Of a DNA stretch of 64,000 nt, positions 24,745 through 34,744 are shown one piece after another; the stretch's first letter is position 1; each line of letters begins with the position of its first letter. The stretch covers positions 1-64,000 of the forward strand of contig JANXOV010000073.1 of assembly GCA_025357635.1 (NCBI GenBank), written 5' to 3'. The notes below the pieces were generated by a model. The model did no database searches. It saw only the letters and a program-made list of their open reading frames with translations, and had not been told where the DNA came from. The DNA comes from Pseudomonadota bacterium (lineage in GTDB: Bacteria; Pseudomonadota; Gammaproteobacteria; Steroidobacterales; Steroidobacteraceae). Made by a program: the position numbers and the translations under genes.

Positions 24745-25170
24745 ATGTCCGAACCGCAACGCAAGCTGGATTTGTCCGATCTGGAGCGCCGCTTCATCAA
24801 TCGAAGCGCCGGCACTCCAACCGTTTTGGGCGCCTCGACCAGCTTCGTCGGCGATGTCCGCGGCAGCGGCACCTTCGTCGTTTATGGTGAAGTGCGCGGC
24901 GACGGGGACATTCAAGGCAGCCTGAATCTGGCCGCATCGGCCCGCTGGCACGGCCACGTTCATGCGCAGCAGGCCGTCATCGCCGGCCACATCACCGGCA
25001 GCCTGATCGTCGAAGGCCGGCTTGAAATCGGCTACACCGCCGTTATTCACGGCAGGGTAAGCGCCAGTTCCATCGCCATCGCAACGGGCGCCGTCGTGGA
25101 CGGGGAAATCGAGACGACCAGCGGCGCGCCCATCCAGCAATTCGCCGAGAAGAGAACCGACGGCAGCTGA
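24745..25170 (+). CDS. Bactofilin-like polymer-forming protein
   Basis: FVGDVRGSGTFVVYGEVRGDGDIQGSLNLAASARWHGHVHAQQAVIAGHITGSLIVEGRLEIGYTAVIHGRVSASSIAIATGAVVDGEIE beta-helix repeat pattern. Confidence 0.85.
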   Translation: MSEPQRKLDLSDLERRFINRSAGTPTVLGASTSFVGDVRGSGTFVVYGEVRGDGDIQGSLNLAASARWHGHVHAQQAVIAGHITGSLIVEGRLEIGYTAVIHGRVSASSIAIATGAVVDGEIETTSGAPIQQFAEKRTDGS

Positions 25171-25318
25171 GCGTCGGCGAAGAGCCGCGGGCGGCCAAAC
25201 CACCGCAGCCGGCGGCTGTAGGCGATTGGCGACAGAGCGCCTGCGTTGAGCAGTGGCTCGCAAAGGTTCAAGCACATTTCCGTTCGCGTTCGCCAGTCCC
25301 CTACAATGCGCAGGCTGC

Positions 25319-26125
25319 ATGAACGCCATTTCCACACCTCCCCCGATCACCGACCGGCAAGCGGTCGCGCCACGGCGCCTGCCGCAGATCGTGGCCCACC
25401 GCGGCAACGCGCGGGAATTTCCTGAAAATACCATTGCCTCCCTGCGCTCGGCCATCGATCTGGGCGTCCGTTTTCTGGAATTCGATGTGCACCTGTCCGC
25501 TGACGAGGTTCCGATCGTGATACACGATGAAACCCTGGTCAGAACCGCCGGGCGGCCTGAATCGGTCTTCGAATTGAATGCCGCCGATCTGTTGAAGATA
25601 GAGGCGGCCGAGCGCACCCGCTTCGATGACCGCTTCAGCGACATTCACATCCCCTCTCTGGAACAGGTCACCGAGCTGCTCGCCGCGCATCCGCAGGTCA
25701 CCGCCTTCGTGGAGATCAAGCGCGCCAGCCTGCAGCGCTTCGGCAGCGCCACGGTGGTTGCGAAGGTGATCGAGCGGCTGCGCCCGGTGCGGCCGCAATG
25801 CGCCATCATTTCCTTCGATCTGGCCAGCGTGCAGGCCGCGCGTCAGGCCGGCGCTGCCGCCGTGGGCTGGGTGCTCGACCAGTACGATGAGCGCGCGCGC
25901 AGCAAGTACGAAGCGCTGCGGCCGGATTTTCTGTTTTGCGATCAGCTCAAACTCCCCAAATCCACGGCGAGGCTGTGGCGCGGACCGTGGCGATGGGTGG
26001 TGTACGAAATCGAACAAGTGGCCGACGCGATGGCGCTGGCCGATCGTGGCGTCGAATTCGTCGAAACCATGGCGGTGCGTTCCCTGACGCGTGGCTTGCA
26101 TGCTTTGAACAATGGACAACCATGA
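25319..26125 (+). CDS. Glycerophosphodiester phosphodiesterase
   Basis: IVAHRGNAREFPENTIASLRSAIDLGVRFLEFDVHLSADEVPIVIHDETL. Confidence 0.9.
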   Translation: MNAISTPPPITDRQAVAPRRLPQIVAHRGNAREFPENTIASLRSAIDLGVRFLEFDVHLSADEVPIVIHDETLVRTAGRPESVFELNAADLLKIEAAERTRFDDRFSDIHIPSLEQVTELLAAHPQVTAFVEIKRASLQRFGSATVVAKVIERLRPVRPQCAIISFDLASVQAARQAGAAAVGWVLDQYDERARSKYEALRPDFLFCDQLKLPKSTARLWRGPWRWVVYEIEQVADAMALADRGVEFVETMAVRSLTRGLHALNNGQP

Positions 26126-27315
26126 TCGAGTTCGACGTGGTGGTGATTGGCGGAGGGATTCATGGCGCGGGCGTGCTGCAGGCGGCCGCGGCTGCGGGGC
26201 ACAGCTGCCTGCTGATCGAACGCAAGGCCATTGCCAGCGGCACCTCCAGCCGCTCGAGCAAGCTCATTCATGGCGGCCTGCGCTACCTGGAAAGCGGACA
26301 ATTTCGGCTGGTGCGCGAAAGCCTGCACGAACGCACCGTGCAGCTGCGCACCGCACCCGAGCTGGTGCAATTGAAGCCCTTCTACATCCCGGTCTACCGC
26401 AACACGCGGCGGCGCCCCTGGCAGCTGCGCCTGGGGCTGCTCGCCTATGCCGTGCTCGGCGGCTTCAGCGCCGGCACCGGCTTTGGCAGCGTTCCACGCT
26501 CGCAGTGGAAGCAGCTCGACGGGCTGGATACGCGCGATCTGGATGCCGTGATCCGCTATCACGACGCACAGACCGACGATGCGCAGCTGACGCGCGCGGT
26601 GGTGCGCTCAGCGCAAGGCCTGGGCGCGCAACTGGCCATGCCGGCAAGCTTCATCGAAGCTGAGTTGGACGAACATGGGGTGCGCATCGGCTACGAAGAA
26701 AAATCAGATCAGGGATCGGCCATGCGTGAATGCCACGCCCGGGTCATGGTGAATGCCGGCGGTCCCTGGGCTACGCATGTGGCGCGCGATGTACGGCCCG
26801 CCATCGCGATTCCGCGCGTGGATCTGGTGCAAGGGACGCATATCGTGGTGCCCGTGGAGACGAAGTCGGGCATCTACTACGTCGAGAGTCCGGGCGACGG
26901 GCGCGCCGTGTTCATCATGCCCTGGCAAGGCGGCACCATGATCGGCACCACCGAGACGCCGTTTCAGGGCGAACCGGATCAGGTACAGCCACTGCCTGCC
27001 GAAGAGCAATACCTGCTCGACGTCGCGCAGGCTTACTTCCCCCCCCTGCGCGGCCTGACGCGCGCCGATATCACAACGCGGTTCGCGGGCTTGCGGGTGT
27101 TGCCGGCGGGCGACGTGCAGGCATTCGGCCGATCTCGTGAAACCATGCTGATTGGCGACCGCGCCGAAAGCGCGCGCGTGATGAGCATTTATGGCGGCAA
27201 GCTCACCGCGTGGCGCGCCACGGCAGAACAGGTCATGGAAAAGATAGAGACCTCGCTGCCGCGGCGGCGGCGCCGCGCAAGGACAGAAGATCTGCCGTTG
27301 AGGAGTAGCTTATGA
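26122..27315 (+). CDS. GlpD-like FAD-dependent glycerol-3-phosphate dehydrogenase lacking the usual C-terminal domain
   Basis: VVIGGGIHGAGVLQAAAAAGHSCLLIERKAIASGTSSRSSKLIHGGLRYLESGQFRLVRESL; ends approx. 20 aa after SIYGGKLTAWRATAEQVMEKI; ATGA overlap with upstream GDPD. Confidence 0.85.
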   Translation: MIEFDVVVIGGGIHGAGVLQAAAAAGHSCLLIERKAIASGTSSRSSKLIHGGLRYLESGQFRLVRESLHERTVQLRTAPELVQLKPFYIPVYRNTRRRPWQLRLGLLAYAVLGGFSAGTGFGSVPRSQWKQLDGLDTRDLDAVIRYHDAQTDDAQLTRAVVRSAQGLGAQLAMPASFIEAELDEHGVRIGYEEKSDQGSAMRECHARVMVNAGGPWATHVARDVRPAIAIPRVDLVQGTHIVVPVETKSGIYYVESPGDGRAVFIMPWQGGTMIGTTETPFQGEPDQVQPLPAEEQYLLDVAQAYFPPLRGLTRADITTRFAGLRVLPAGDVQAFGRSRETMLIGDRAESARVMSIYGGKLTAWRATAEQVMEKIETSLPRRRRRARTEDLPLRSSL

Positions 27316-28130
27316 AAATTCCGACAGCCGCCGGCGCAGGCCTGCTGCTCACCATTCTGGCCTCGCCCACGCTCGCGCAGGACAACCCGTACATCAGCCC
27401 CACCGTGGAGCGCGTACGCATCTCGCTGGGCGTCATGCAGATGTCGTCGGCCACCAAGCTGCGCATCGACAGCACGAGCGGCGTGCAGGGAACGGACATC
27501 GACGTCGAGAACGATCTGGGCATGGACAAGAGCAAGACGGGTCCGAAGTTCCAGGCCATGATCCGCGTCAGCGAGCGTCACCGGCTGCGATTCGACTATT
27601 TCACGCTCGACCGGGAGGCCTTCAAGAACATCGAAAAACCGATCAGCTTTCGCAATGAGAACCTGGTGGTCGGCGACCCCGTGGATTCTCAGTTGAGCCT
27701 GCGCACGCTCGGCATCACTTATGGCTACTCATTCGTGCGCCGTGAGAATTTCGAACTCGCCGGCACCTTCGGCGTGAACCTCTTGGACTTCTCCGCGCGC
27801 GCCCGCGTGCAGCAGCCCAACCGGCGCATCGATCAGCGTGAAGACCAGGCCGGGCCGTTCCCAACGCTGGGGCTGGAAACCACCTGGGTCATCAGCAAGC
27901 GTTTTTATCTGGATGCGCGCTATCAGTACCTGAAACTGTCCATCTCGGAGCTCGACGGCTCGCTGGGTTTCTTTGAACTGGCGACGATGTACCGCTGGCG
28001 CCCCAACGTGTCCGTGGGTCTGGGATACAGCATGGTGCGCACCAAGCTGTCCTCGACCAAGGCAACCGAAAGCGGTTATTTCGATTTCGACACCAAGGGT
28101 CCGGAACTGTTCCTGCGCATCGCGTTCTAG
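27312..28130 (+). CDS. Outer-membrane beta-barrel-like protein
   Basis: Signal peptide ...LLLTILASPTLAQ; alternating amphipathic strands, terminal aromatic (..PELFLRIAF); ATGA overlap with upstream GlpD-like gene. Confidence 0.7.
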   Translation: MKIPTAAGAGLLLTILASPTLAQDNPYISPTVERVRISLGVMQMSSATKLRIDSTSGVQGTDIDVENDLGMDKSKTGPKFQAMIRVSERHRLRFDYFTLDREAFKNIEKPISFRNENLVVGDPVDSQLSLRTLGITYGYSFVRRENFELAGTFGVNLLDFSARARVQQPNRRIDQREDQAGPFPTLGLETTWVISKRFYLDARYQYLKLSISELDGSLGFFELATMYRWRPNVSVGLGYSMVRTKLSSTKATESGYFDFDTKGPELFLRIAF

Positions 28131-28134
28131 ACGC

Positions 28135-29136
28135 TCACGGCGCGCGCGCCAGTTCCTCGTGGACGAAGCGGTCCAGCCAGGCGCCGCCGAACAAACGTTC
28201 ACGAAACCCGCAGTGACCGCCATGCTGCGTCAGCGTGATCTGCAGCATCGGGTTGGGATACAGGCGCTGCAAGTCCTGCGCGGGAATGATCGGGTCATCC
28301 TGGGCTGCGATGATGTGGCTGTGAACCTGCAGATGCTTGAGCGCCTCCCCGGTGATCGCATAGCCTTGCAGATACTGCGCCAGTGTCGGGAACCCGGTGT
28401 GACCGAGCACCAGGTCCTCGGTCATGCGCGTCAAGTTGCGCTGCCCCGACAGATGCGCAAAGTCGAACTGCCCGGGCCAGGCCTGCTGCTTCATGCGCAG
28501 TGAACGGCGCCACTTGTTGATGAAATAGCGCCGGTACAACGGCGATCCGCTTTCCAATGCGAGCAGCGTCGCCTGCGGGTCCAGCACCGGCGAGACGGCG
28601 AGTATCCGCGACAGTTCACCGCCGCCGGGCGGCAGTGACGCTGCGATGCGCAGGGCGAAATTCCCGCCCAGGGAAAAGCCCACCAAGCTGCGCCGATGAT
28701 CCGGATACTGTTCGGCCAGCCGGCACACCGCGTCGCGCACTTCGGCCAGCCGGCAGGAATGGAAAATGCTGCGATTCAAGTGATGCGACCCGCCGTGGTC
28801 GCGCAAATTCAGTCGAAACACGTCGAAGCCCCGTTCCAGCAGATGCTGTCCGAGGCCGAGCACGTACATGGAATCGCTGCTGCCTTCCCAGCCATGCAAA
28901 ATGATGACGAGCCGGCGTTGCGCGCCGGCCGCGGCGCCGGATGGCGAAAAGTGACCCAGCAGGCGGACACCGTCGCCGCAATCCAGCAGCACGGACTGGC
29001 TGGATCTGAGCAGAGCCGCGCAGCGGCGCCGCACCAGCGGCTTGCGTAAGGCCAAACTCGGGAAGATCGACTGAACGTCCGCGCTGCGTAGCCAGAACGA
29101 GGGTCGAAAATGAGCCGGCTGCGCCTTAACCGGCAC
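28135..29136 (-). CDS. Alpha/beta hydrolase (YheT-like)
   Basis: LVIILHGWEGSSDS, RRSLVGFSLGGNFALR (GxSxGG), HGGHCGF; GTG start just inside the preceding gene. Confidence 0.85.
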   Translation of the reverse strand: MPVKAQPAHFRPSFWLRSADVQSIFPSLALRKPLVRRRCAALLRSSQSVLLDCGDGVRLLGHFSPSGAAAGAQRRLVIILHGWEGSSDSMYVLGLGQHLLERGFDVFRLNLRDHGGSHHLNRSIFHSCRLAEVRDAVCRLAEQYPDHRRSLVGFSLGGNFALRIAASLPPGGGELSRILAVSPVLDPQATLLALESGSPLYRRYFINKWRRSLRMKQQAWPGQFDFAHLSGQRNLTRMTEDLVLGHTGFPTLAQYLQGYAITGEALKHLQVHSHIIAAQDDPIIPAQDLQRLYPNPMLQITLTQHGGHCGFRERLFGGAWLDRFVHEELARAP

Positions 29137-30514
29137 CCGGCTCCACCGCGAACTCCACACGATTGTTGGCGGCGGCGGCCTTGTTCCACTCGCCCGCGCT
29201 GGTGGAGTCGGCGCGCGCCGGATAGGCCACCGCCGTCTTCGCAGCGCCGGCGTTTTCCACACTCACGCTGATGGCGCCTGCACTTCGCTGCCGGATGCCG
29301 CTGACCAGATTGGCGAAGGCGACGGACTGGCGCTGCGAATTGGCGAGCGATTCTTCGAATGGATTGCCCAGCGTATCGCACTTGCTGAGCGGCGTTGCTG
29401 CCGGCGCGGGTGCGTAGCCGTCGGCGGCATTGCCGCTCAGGCAAAACGCGCCCGCATGGCTGGTGATCCGAACGACCCCGCGAAAGCCCTGGGATTCGAG
29501 CCGGCCGGTCAGATCACGCAGGAAATCCAGGCGTGAACGATCCATCGCCACTTCGCCATACGGCACGGGTTCGGTGCGCACCAACGATGCGGGGCCGGCA
29601 GCGCCGGAACCGGCCGACCCGAGGCCCATGGAGGCCGCCGGCAGGGCGTTGGTCAGCGCGCCGCTCAGCTCCTTGATGGTATCGGTCAGATCCTGCTGGC
29701 TGCGCTTGAGCTGTGCATTGGCGCTGTTGAGGGCGGCGACCTGATTCAGAATCTGGGTCAGTTCACTGCGTGAGGAGACCCACAGGAAACCGAAGGACAA
29801 CGCGGCGATCAGCGCAGCGGCAATGCCGCCGAGCCATGCCCAGCGCATCGACAGGTTCGAGGCCGCGACGGCCGCGGGTTCCGGCGACGGCGGCGCGGCG
29901 GGGACAAGGCCGCGCACATCGCTGATGATGCGCGTGGCGAAGCTGTCGAGACTGGCGATGACGAAGCGCCGCAGATCCACGCCCTGCTCCTTGATGGCCT
30001 GCTCCACGCGGTGTCCCCATTCTGCGGACGGCGCGGCCGGCTCACGGCGCTCGGCGCCGGAGGGTTTGGCTGCGCCGGAGACCGGGTCCACTTCGACGGG
30101 TTCGAGCGCCGGCGCCGACCAATCGCGCCGATCAGGAAGCAAGTGCAGTTCGTAGAGAACCTTGGACACATCGACGGGGCGGACCTGCTTGGGCAGCACG
30201 CCCATTGCACCCAGCGCGCGCGCCTGACCCACGTATAACTCGCCCTCCTGCGAGGTGTACATCATGATCGGGATGGTGGCCGTCTGCGGATTGCCTTTGA
30301 TGGCTTCGACCGCCTGCAGACCGTCCATCCCGGGCATGAGATGGTCCATGAAAATGGCGTCGGGCCGATTCTGCTGCAGATAGTGAATGGCTTGTTCGGC
30401 CGACTCCGACATGTCGACTTCGATGTCGTACTTCTCGAGCATGCGGCTCAAGATCACGCGGGCCGATTTGGAATCGTCCACGATCAAAGCGCGTTTGCGG
30501 GCCATGGATGCCAT
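29126..30514 (-). CDS. CheY-like REC domain protein with TM helix and C-terminal OmpA-like domain
   Basis: REC: RALIVDDSKSARVILSRMLEKYDIEV...AIFMDHLMPGMDGLQAVEAI; TM WAWLGGIAAALIAALSFGFLWV; coiled coil; C-term VVRITSHAGAFCL...LANSQRQSVAFANLVSGI...NNRVEFAVEP OmpA-like pattern. Confidence 0.75.
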   Translation of the reverse strand: MASMARKRALIVDDSKSARVILSRMLEKYDIEVDMSESAEQAIHYLQQNRPDAIFMDHLMPGMDGLQAVEAIKGNPQTATIPIMMYTSQEGELYVGQARALGAMGVLPKQVRPVDVSKVLYELHLLPDRRDWSAPALEPVEVDPVSGAAKPSGAERREPAAPSAEWGHRVEQAIKEQGVDLRRFVIASLDSFATRIISDVRGLVPAAPPSPEPAAVAASNLSMRWAWLGGIAAALIAALSFGFLWVSSRSELTQILNQVAALNSANAQLKRSQQDLTDTIKELSGALTNALPAASMGLGSAGSGAAGPASLVRTEPVPYGEVAMDRSRLDFLRDLTGRLESQGFRGVVRITSHAGAFCLSGNAADGYAPAPAATPLSKCDTLGNPFEESLANSQRQSVAFANLVSGIRQRSAGAISVSVENAGAAKTAVAYPARADSTSAGEWNKAAAANNRVEFAVEPGAG

Positions 30515-30597
30515 TGTAACGTACTCTATGCGGGGCTAGGACGTTGCGCCGCGCGCCGGTAACATGGTCCGGCGTTTTGTCGCACAGTCGGGTGACC

Positions 30598-32508
30598 ATG
30601 AGAAATGTTTTTGTCTGGCAGCGGTTCCGTCCCGTGCTCACGATGGCCGCGGTTTATCTGGCGCTCGGGCTGACGCTGCGGCTCGGACTGTGGTGGGCGT
30701 TCGGCCGCAAGGAAGACGTCTCCACGCTGTCGCTCGTCTGGATACTGCCCGCGGGTCTGATCGCCGATTGGGTTCAATCGCTGTACCTGCTGCTGCCGTT
30801 TTCGGCCTTCGTGTTGCTCATGCCCGATCGCTGGTACCGCTGCACCGGCAATCGCTGGTTCGTGACAGGCATGTGCGCATTGAGCCTGTTCGCGCTGCTG
30901 TACCTGATTCCCACCGAATATTACTTCTTTGAAGAATTCGATGCGCGTTTCAACCTGGTCGCGGTCGACTATCTCATGTACCCGACCGAAGTCTTCACCG
31001 ACATTTGGGAAGCCTATCCGGTGATGCAATTCGTCGCCCTCGCGGCGATCCTAACGCTGATCGTGACCTGGGCCATTCGTCGCCATCTGGCGACGGGATT
31101 TTCCAATCCAACCACGCTGCGCGAGCGGGCGCCGGTTTTTCTCGCGCATGCTGCGCTGCTGGCCCTGGCAATCGGGCTTTTTCCCAGCAATCTGCTGTCG
31201 CGATCGGAAAACCGGCTGTCCAATGAACTGGCGCAAAACGGACACTCGAGCTTCTTCCGCGCACTGCGCACCAGCGAACTGGATTACCACGCGTACTACC
31301 GCACCCGCGACCGCGCGCAGAACTTTGACCGTCTGGTCAAGCAGCTGGCCGGCGGCGGCGGGCAGTTCACGCGTCTGCAGGAAGGCCGGCTGGACCGTTC
31401 CTTTCCGGCAAACCCGCAAGGATTGGGCAAGCTCAACATCGTCATCGTCATGAACGAATCCTTCGGCGCGGAATTCAGCAAGCTGTATGGCGATGAGCGC
31501 GATCTGATGCCCAACTTCGATCGCTACGCGCAGCAAGGACTCTGGTTCCGCAATGCCTATTCCTCCGGGACGCGCACGGTGCGCGGGCTGGAGGCCATCA
31601 CCAGCTCCTTTCCACCCACGCCCAGCGAGTCCATCGTGCGGCGTCCGGGCAACGACGGCATCGCCAGCATCGGCAAGGTGCTGCGCGCGGCGGGCTACCA
31701 CACGTCCTTTCTGTACGGCGGCAACGGCTACTTCGACAACATGAATGCGTTCTTCGATGCCAACGGTTACGAAATCCTGGATCGCAGCAAGATCAGCAAG
31801 ATCCGCTTCGAAAACATCTGGGGCGTCAGCGACGAGGACCTCTTCGATCGCGCGCTGGAGCATTTCGATGAGGTGGCCGGAACCGGCAAGCCGTTCCTGG
31901 CGCAGATCATGACCACCTCGAACCACAAACCGTTCACCTTCCGCGCCGGCGTCCCCGGAGTGCCGCCGGCGGGCGGCGGACGGGCGGCGGGTGTGCGCTA
32001 TGCGGACTTCGCCGTGGGATACTTTCTCGAAGAAGCGAGGAAGCATTCCTGGTTCAAGGACACCGTATTCGTGGTCGTTGCCGATCACGGCGCGCGCGTT
32101 TACGGCAAGGTGGAAATTCCACTGAAAACCTACGAGATTCCATTGATGATCTGGTCGCCGGGGCACATCAAGCCGCAGCGCGTGGACACGCTCACCGGCC
32201 AGATAGACATCGCGCCGACGCTGCTGGGCCTGCTGGGCCTGCCGTACACGGCGCCGTTCTTCGGGCAGAACGTGCTGGGTCCGAACCCGGGAACGCGCAT
32301 CGCGCTGTTCAATCACAATCACGATGTCGCACTGTACCGGGACGGCAAGATCGTGGTGCTGGGTCTGCAGAGGAAATCCACGACCTACACTTACGATAAG
32401 GATCGCAACACCTTCAAGCTCGAGCCGCGGGACGCAGGCCTCGAGGATCTGGCCATCGCGTACTATCAAACGGCATTTGAGCAGTTCCGCGCGCACACTT
32501 ACGAATGA
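30598..32508 (+). CDS. LTA synthase/phosphoglycerol transferase family sulfatase-fold membrane protein
   Basis: Five-ish N-terminal TM helices; NIVIVMNESFG, SSGTRTVRGLEAI, HTSFLYGGNGYFDNM, VVVADHGARV sulfatase motifs. Confidence 0.85.
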   Translation: MRNVFVWQRFRPVLTMAAVYLALGLTLRLGLWWAFGRKEDVSTLSLVWILPAGLIADWVQSLYLLLPFSAFVLLMPDRWYRCTGNRWFVTGMCALSLFALLYLIPTEYYFFEEFDARFNLVAVDYLMYPTEVFTDIWEAYPVMQFVALAAILTLIVTWAIRRHLATGFSNPTTLRERAPVFLAHAALLALAIGLFPSNLLSRSENRLSNELAQNGHSSFFRALRTSELDYHAYYRTRDRAQNFDRLVKQLAGGGGQFTRLQEGRLDRSFPANPQGLGKLNIVIVMNESFGAEFSKLYGDERDLMPNFDRYAQQGLWFRNAYSSGTRTVRGLEAITSSFPPTPSESIVRRPGNDGIASIGKVLRAAGYHTSFLYGGNGYFDNMNAFFDANGYEILDRSKISKIRFENIWGVSDEDLFDRALEHFDEVAGTGKPFLAQIMTTSNHKPFTFRAGVPGVPPAGGGRAAGVRYADFAVGYFLEEARKHSWFKDTVFVVVADHGARVYGKVEIPLKTYEIPLMIWSPGHIKPQRVDTLTGQIDIAPTLLGLLGLPYTAPFFGQNVLGPNPGTRIALFNHNHDVALYRDGKIVVLGLQRKSTTYTYDKDRNTFKLEPRDAGLEDLAIAYYQTAFEQFRAHTYE

Positions 32509-34658
32509 TCCGCCAGCGCAGGAGCCGGGGCGCAATTCCGATGACTGGCCGTCGCCTTGACTTGCGCGCAGGCGGCGCGTTGATGGCGGCAGCGTCGCTG
32601 CTGTTTTGCCCGCCGAGCGGGGCGATCGATCAGATCAGCGCAAGTGTAGAACGGTTGCAGCAATCCGGGGTGGATGCGCACGACATCGAAGTGCGGATGA
32701 ATTTTCCGGACCTATCGAAGAGCCCCGTCTGGATCCGGATCGCGCGTGTGGATCTGGGCGCCACGCTGGGCAGGGTCGATGACGTGCGGATCGAATGCCC
32801 GCTGCCGGTGATCAAGGAGCCGATTTTCAGCTGCGCGCGGGCGCAGGTGCGCGCCCGCTCCAGCCGCTTCGGTTTGCAGAATCTTCAAGCGGGCATCATC
32901 TGGAACAACCGCGATCGCACGCTGCAATTCAGCGCTGCCGGGCTGCGCGTAGCCGGCGGGCGCATCGATGCGCAGGGCCGGTGGGGACGGCGCGGCTGGT
33001 CGATGACTCTGAAGGCGGATTCCATCGCCCTGGCGCAGGCGCGCCCACTGCTGGGCGGCCTTCTGCCGCTTCCGGGCGACTGGTCGCTGGAGGGAAAACT
33101 CGAGAACCTGACGGCGCAACTCGCCGGCGCGGCGGCGCTGGGGACCGTCAGTGTGCATGCCGTGCTGGGTGGCGTGAGCCTTGCCAATCCCGAGGGCACG
33201 ACCGCAACCGACCAATTGGGTGCGACCCTGGAATTGCGCGGCAACAGGACCCAAGGCGCCTGGCAATACGAGGCAACCGTACATTCCACGCACGGTGAGG
33301 CCTTGTCAGGCCGCTGGTATTGGAATTTTTCGAATCAACCGCTGCAGGCGCATTGGCGCGGTCAATGGAACGATGAGAACGTGTTGACGCTGGAGGAATC
33401 ACAGCTGACCCTCGGCGGCTTCATTCACGCCGCCGTGCGCGGCCGGATCAGTCTGGCCGAAAAACCGATGTTGCGCGACCTCGAAATACAGCTTGCAGAT
33501 CTGGATCTGGCCGCGCTTCCACCGCAGACGCGCGACGGCATTTTTTCGGGCAGTCTCGTCTCGCAACTGCATGGCGCCGGACATTTCAGCGGCCGCATCG
33601 AGGTGCAGGACGATCTGCCGGCCGCGATCGACCTGACGCTCGACTCGGTTCTTCTGCAGGATCAAAGCGCGAAGCTCGCGCTGGGCGGGGTAAACGGACA
33701 TCTCGTGTGGCACACTCTCGAGCGGCGCAAACAAGCCCTGGCCGCGCAGAGCGATGACACGCAATCCGAACTGCGCTGGGACAGCGGACTGCTGTACGGC
33801 GTGCAGATCGGCGAGGCGCGGATTCGATTCACCACCGCCGGCAACGACGTGCGTCTGATGCAACGCGCGCGCATCCCGATTCTGGATGGCGGGCTCGCAA
33901 TCAGCACGCTGCAGTTGCGCCGCATCGGTGAGGAGGCGATGTCCATCCGCTTCGACGCGACGCTGGATCCGATCAGTGTGGCGCAGCTGTGCAAGGCATT
34001 TGGCTGGCCGGAGTTCGCCGGAAAACTGTCGGGCCGGATTCCGGACCTCACGCTGGAATCCGGGGTGCTGACACTGGGCGGCGCATTACAGGCATCGGTC
34101 TTCGATGGTCAGTTGTCGGTCAAGGACTTGAAGCTGAGCGACCCATTCGGCTCGCGCCCGCGCCTGCAGGCCAACATGGCGTTCTCGCACCTGGATCTGG
34201 CGGCGGTCACCGGCGCATTTTCCTTCGGCAAGATCACCGGCCGCATCGACGGGCACATTTCCGCGCTGGAACTGGTGGGATGGGAACCGGTGGCATTCGA
34301 TGCGGCGCTGTACTCGACACCCGGCGACCGGACGCGCAAGCGCATCAGCCAGCGTGCCGTGCAGAACATCTCCAGCATCGGCGGCGGATCCGGCGCCGCA
34401 GCCGCGCTGCAGCGAAGCGTGCTGCGGTTTTTCAACGAGTTCAACTACGACAAGCTCGGCATTTCGTGCCGGCTGAATAACGATGTATGTCTGATGCAGG
34501 GCGTCCAGGCGCACGCCTCGGGCTATTATCTGGTCAAGGGGTCGGGACTGCCGCGCATCGACGTCATCGGGGATGCGCACCGGGTGGACTGGCTGAGCCT
34601 GGTCGCGACCCTGAAGGAGCTGCCTAAATCCCAGGCTGCAATCGGCAAATCCCCTTGA
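32505..34658 (+). CDS. AsmA-like YdbH-type protein (putative envelope-spanning lipid transport)
   Basis: 717 aa; beta-rich AsmA-like repeats; C-term TRKRISQRAVQNISSIGGGSGAAAALQRSVLRFFNEFNYDKLGISCRLNNDVCLMQGV; followed by DUF1318/YdbL as in the enterobacterial ydbH-ynbE-ydbL locus; ATGA overlap upstream. Confidence 0.65.
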   Translation: MIRQRRSRGAIPMTGRRLDLRAGGALMAAASLLFCPPSGAIDQISASVERLQQSGVDAHDIEVRMNFPDLSKSPVWIRIARVDLGATLGRVDDVRIECPLPVIKEPIFSCARAQVRARSSRFGLQNLQAGIIWNNRDRTLQFSAAGLRVAGGRIDAQGRWGRRGWSMTLKADSIALAQARPLLGGLLPLPGDWSLEGKLENLTAQLAGAAALGTVSVHAVLGGVSLANPEGTTATDQLGATLELRGNRTQGAWQYEATVHSTHGEALSGRWYWNFSNQPLQAHWRGQWNDENVLTLEESQLTLGGFIHAAVRGRISLAEKPMLRDLEIQLADLDLAALPPQTRDGIFSGSLVSQLHGAGHFSGRIEVQDDLPAAIDLTLDSVLLQDQSAKLALGGVNGHLVWHTLERRKQALAAQSDDTQSELRWDSGLLYGVQIGEARIRFTTAGNDVRLMQRARIPILDGGLAISTLQLRRIGEEAMSIRFDATLDPISVAQLCKAFGWPEFAGKLSGRIPDLTLESGVLTLGGALQASVFDGQLSVKDLKLSDPFGSRPRLQANMAFSHLDLAAVTGAFSFGKITGRIDGHISALELVGWEPVAFDAALYSTPGDRTRKRISQRAVQNISSIGGGSGAAAALQRSVLRFFNEFNYDKLGISCRLNNDVCLMQGVQAHASGYYLVKGSGLPRIDVIGDAHRVDWLSLVATLKELPKSQAAIGKSP

Positions 34659-34744
34659 CGAACGGGCTTTTGGCGTTCAGCGTTCATTCACCCGGCAGGG
34701 AAGAAACTGGTTGCCGGCTTGCGATAAACGGTCAGGAGCAATGG

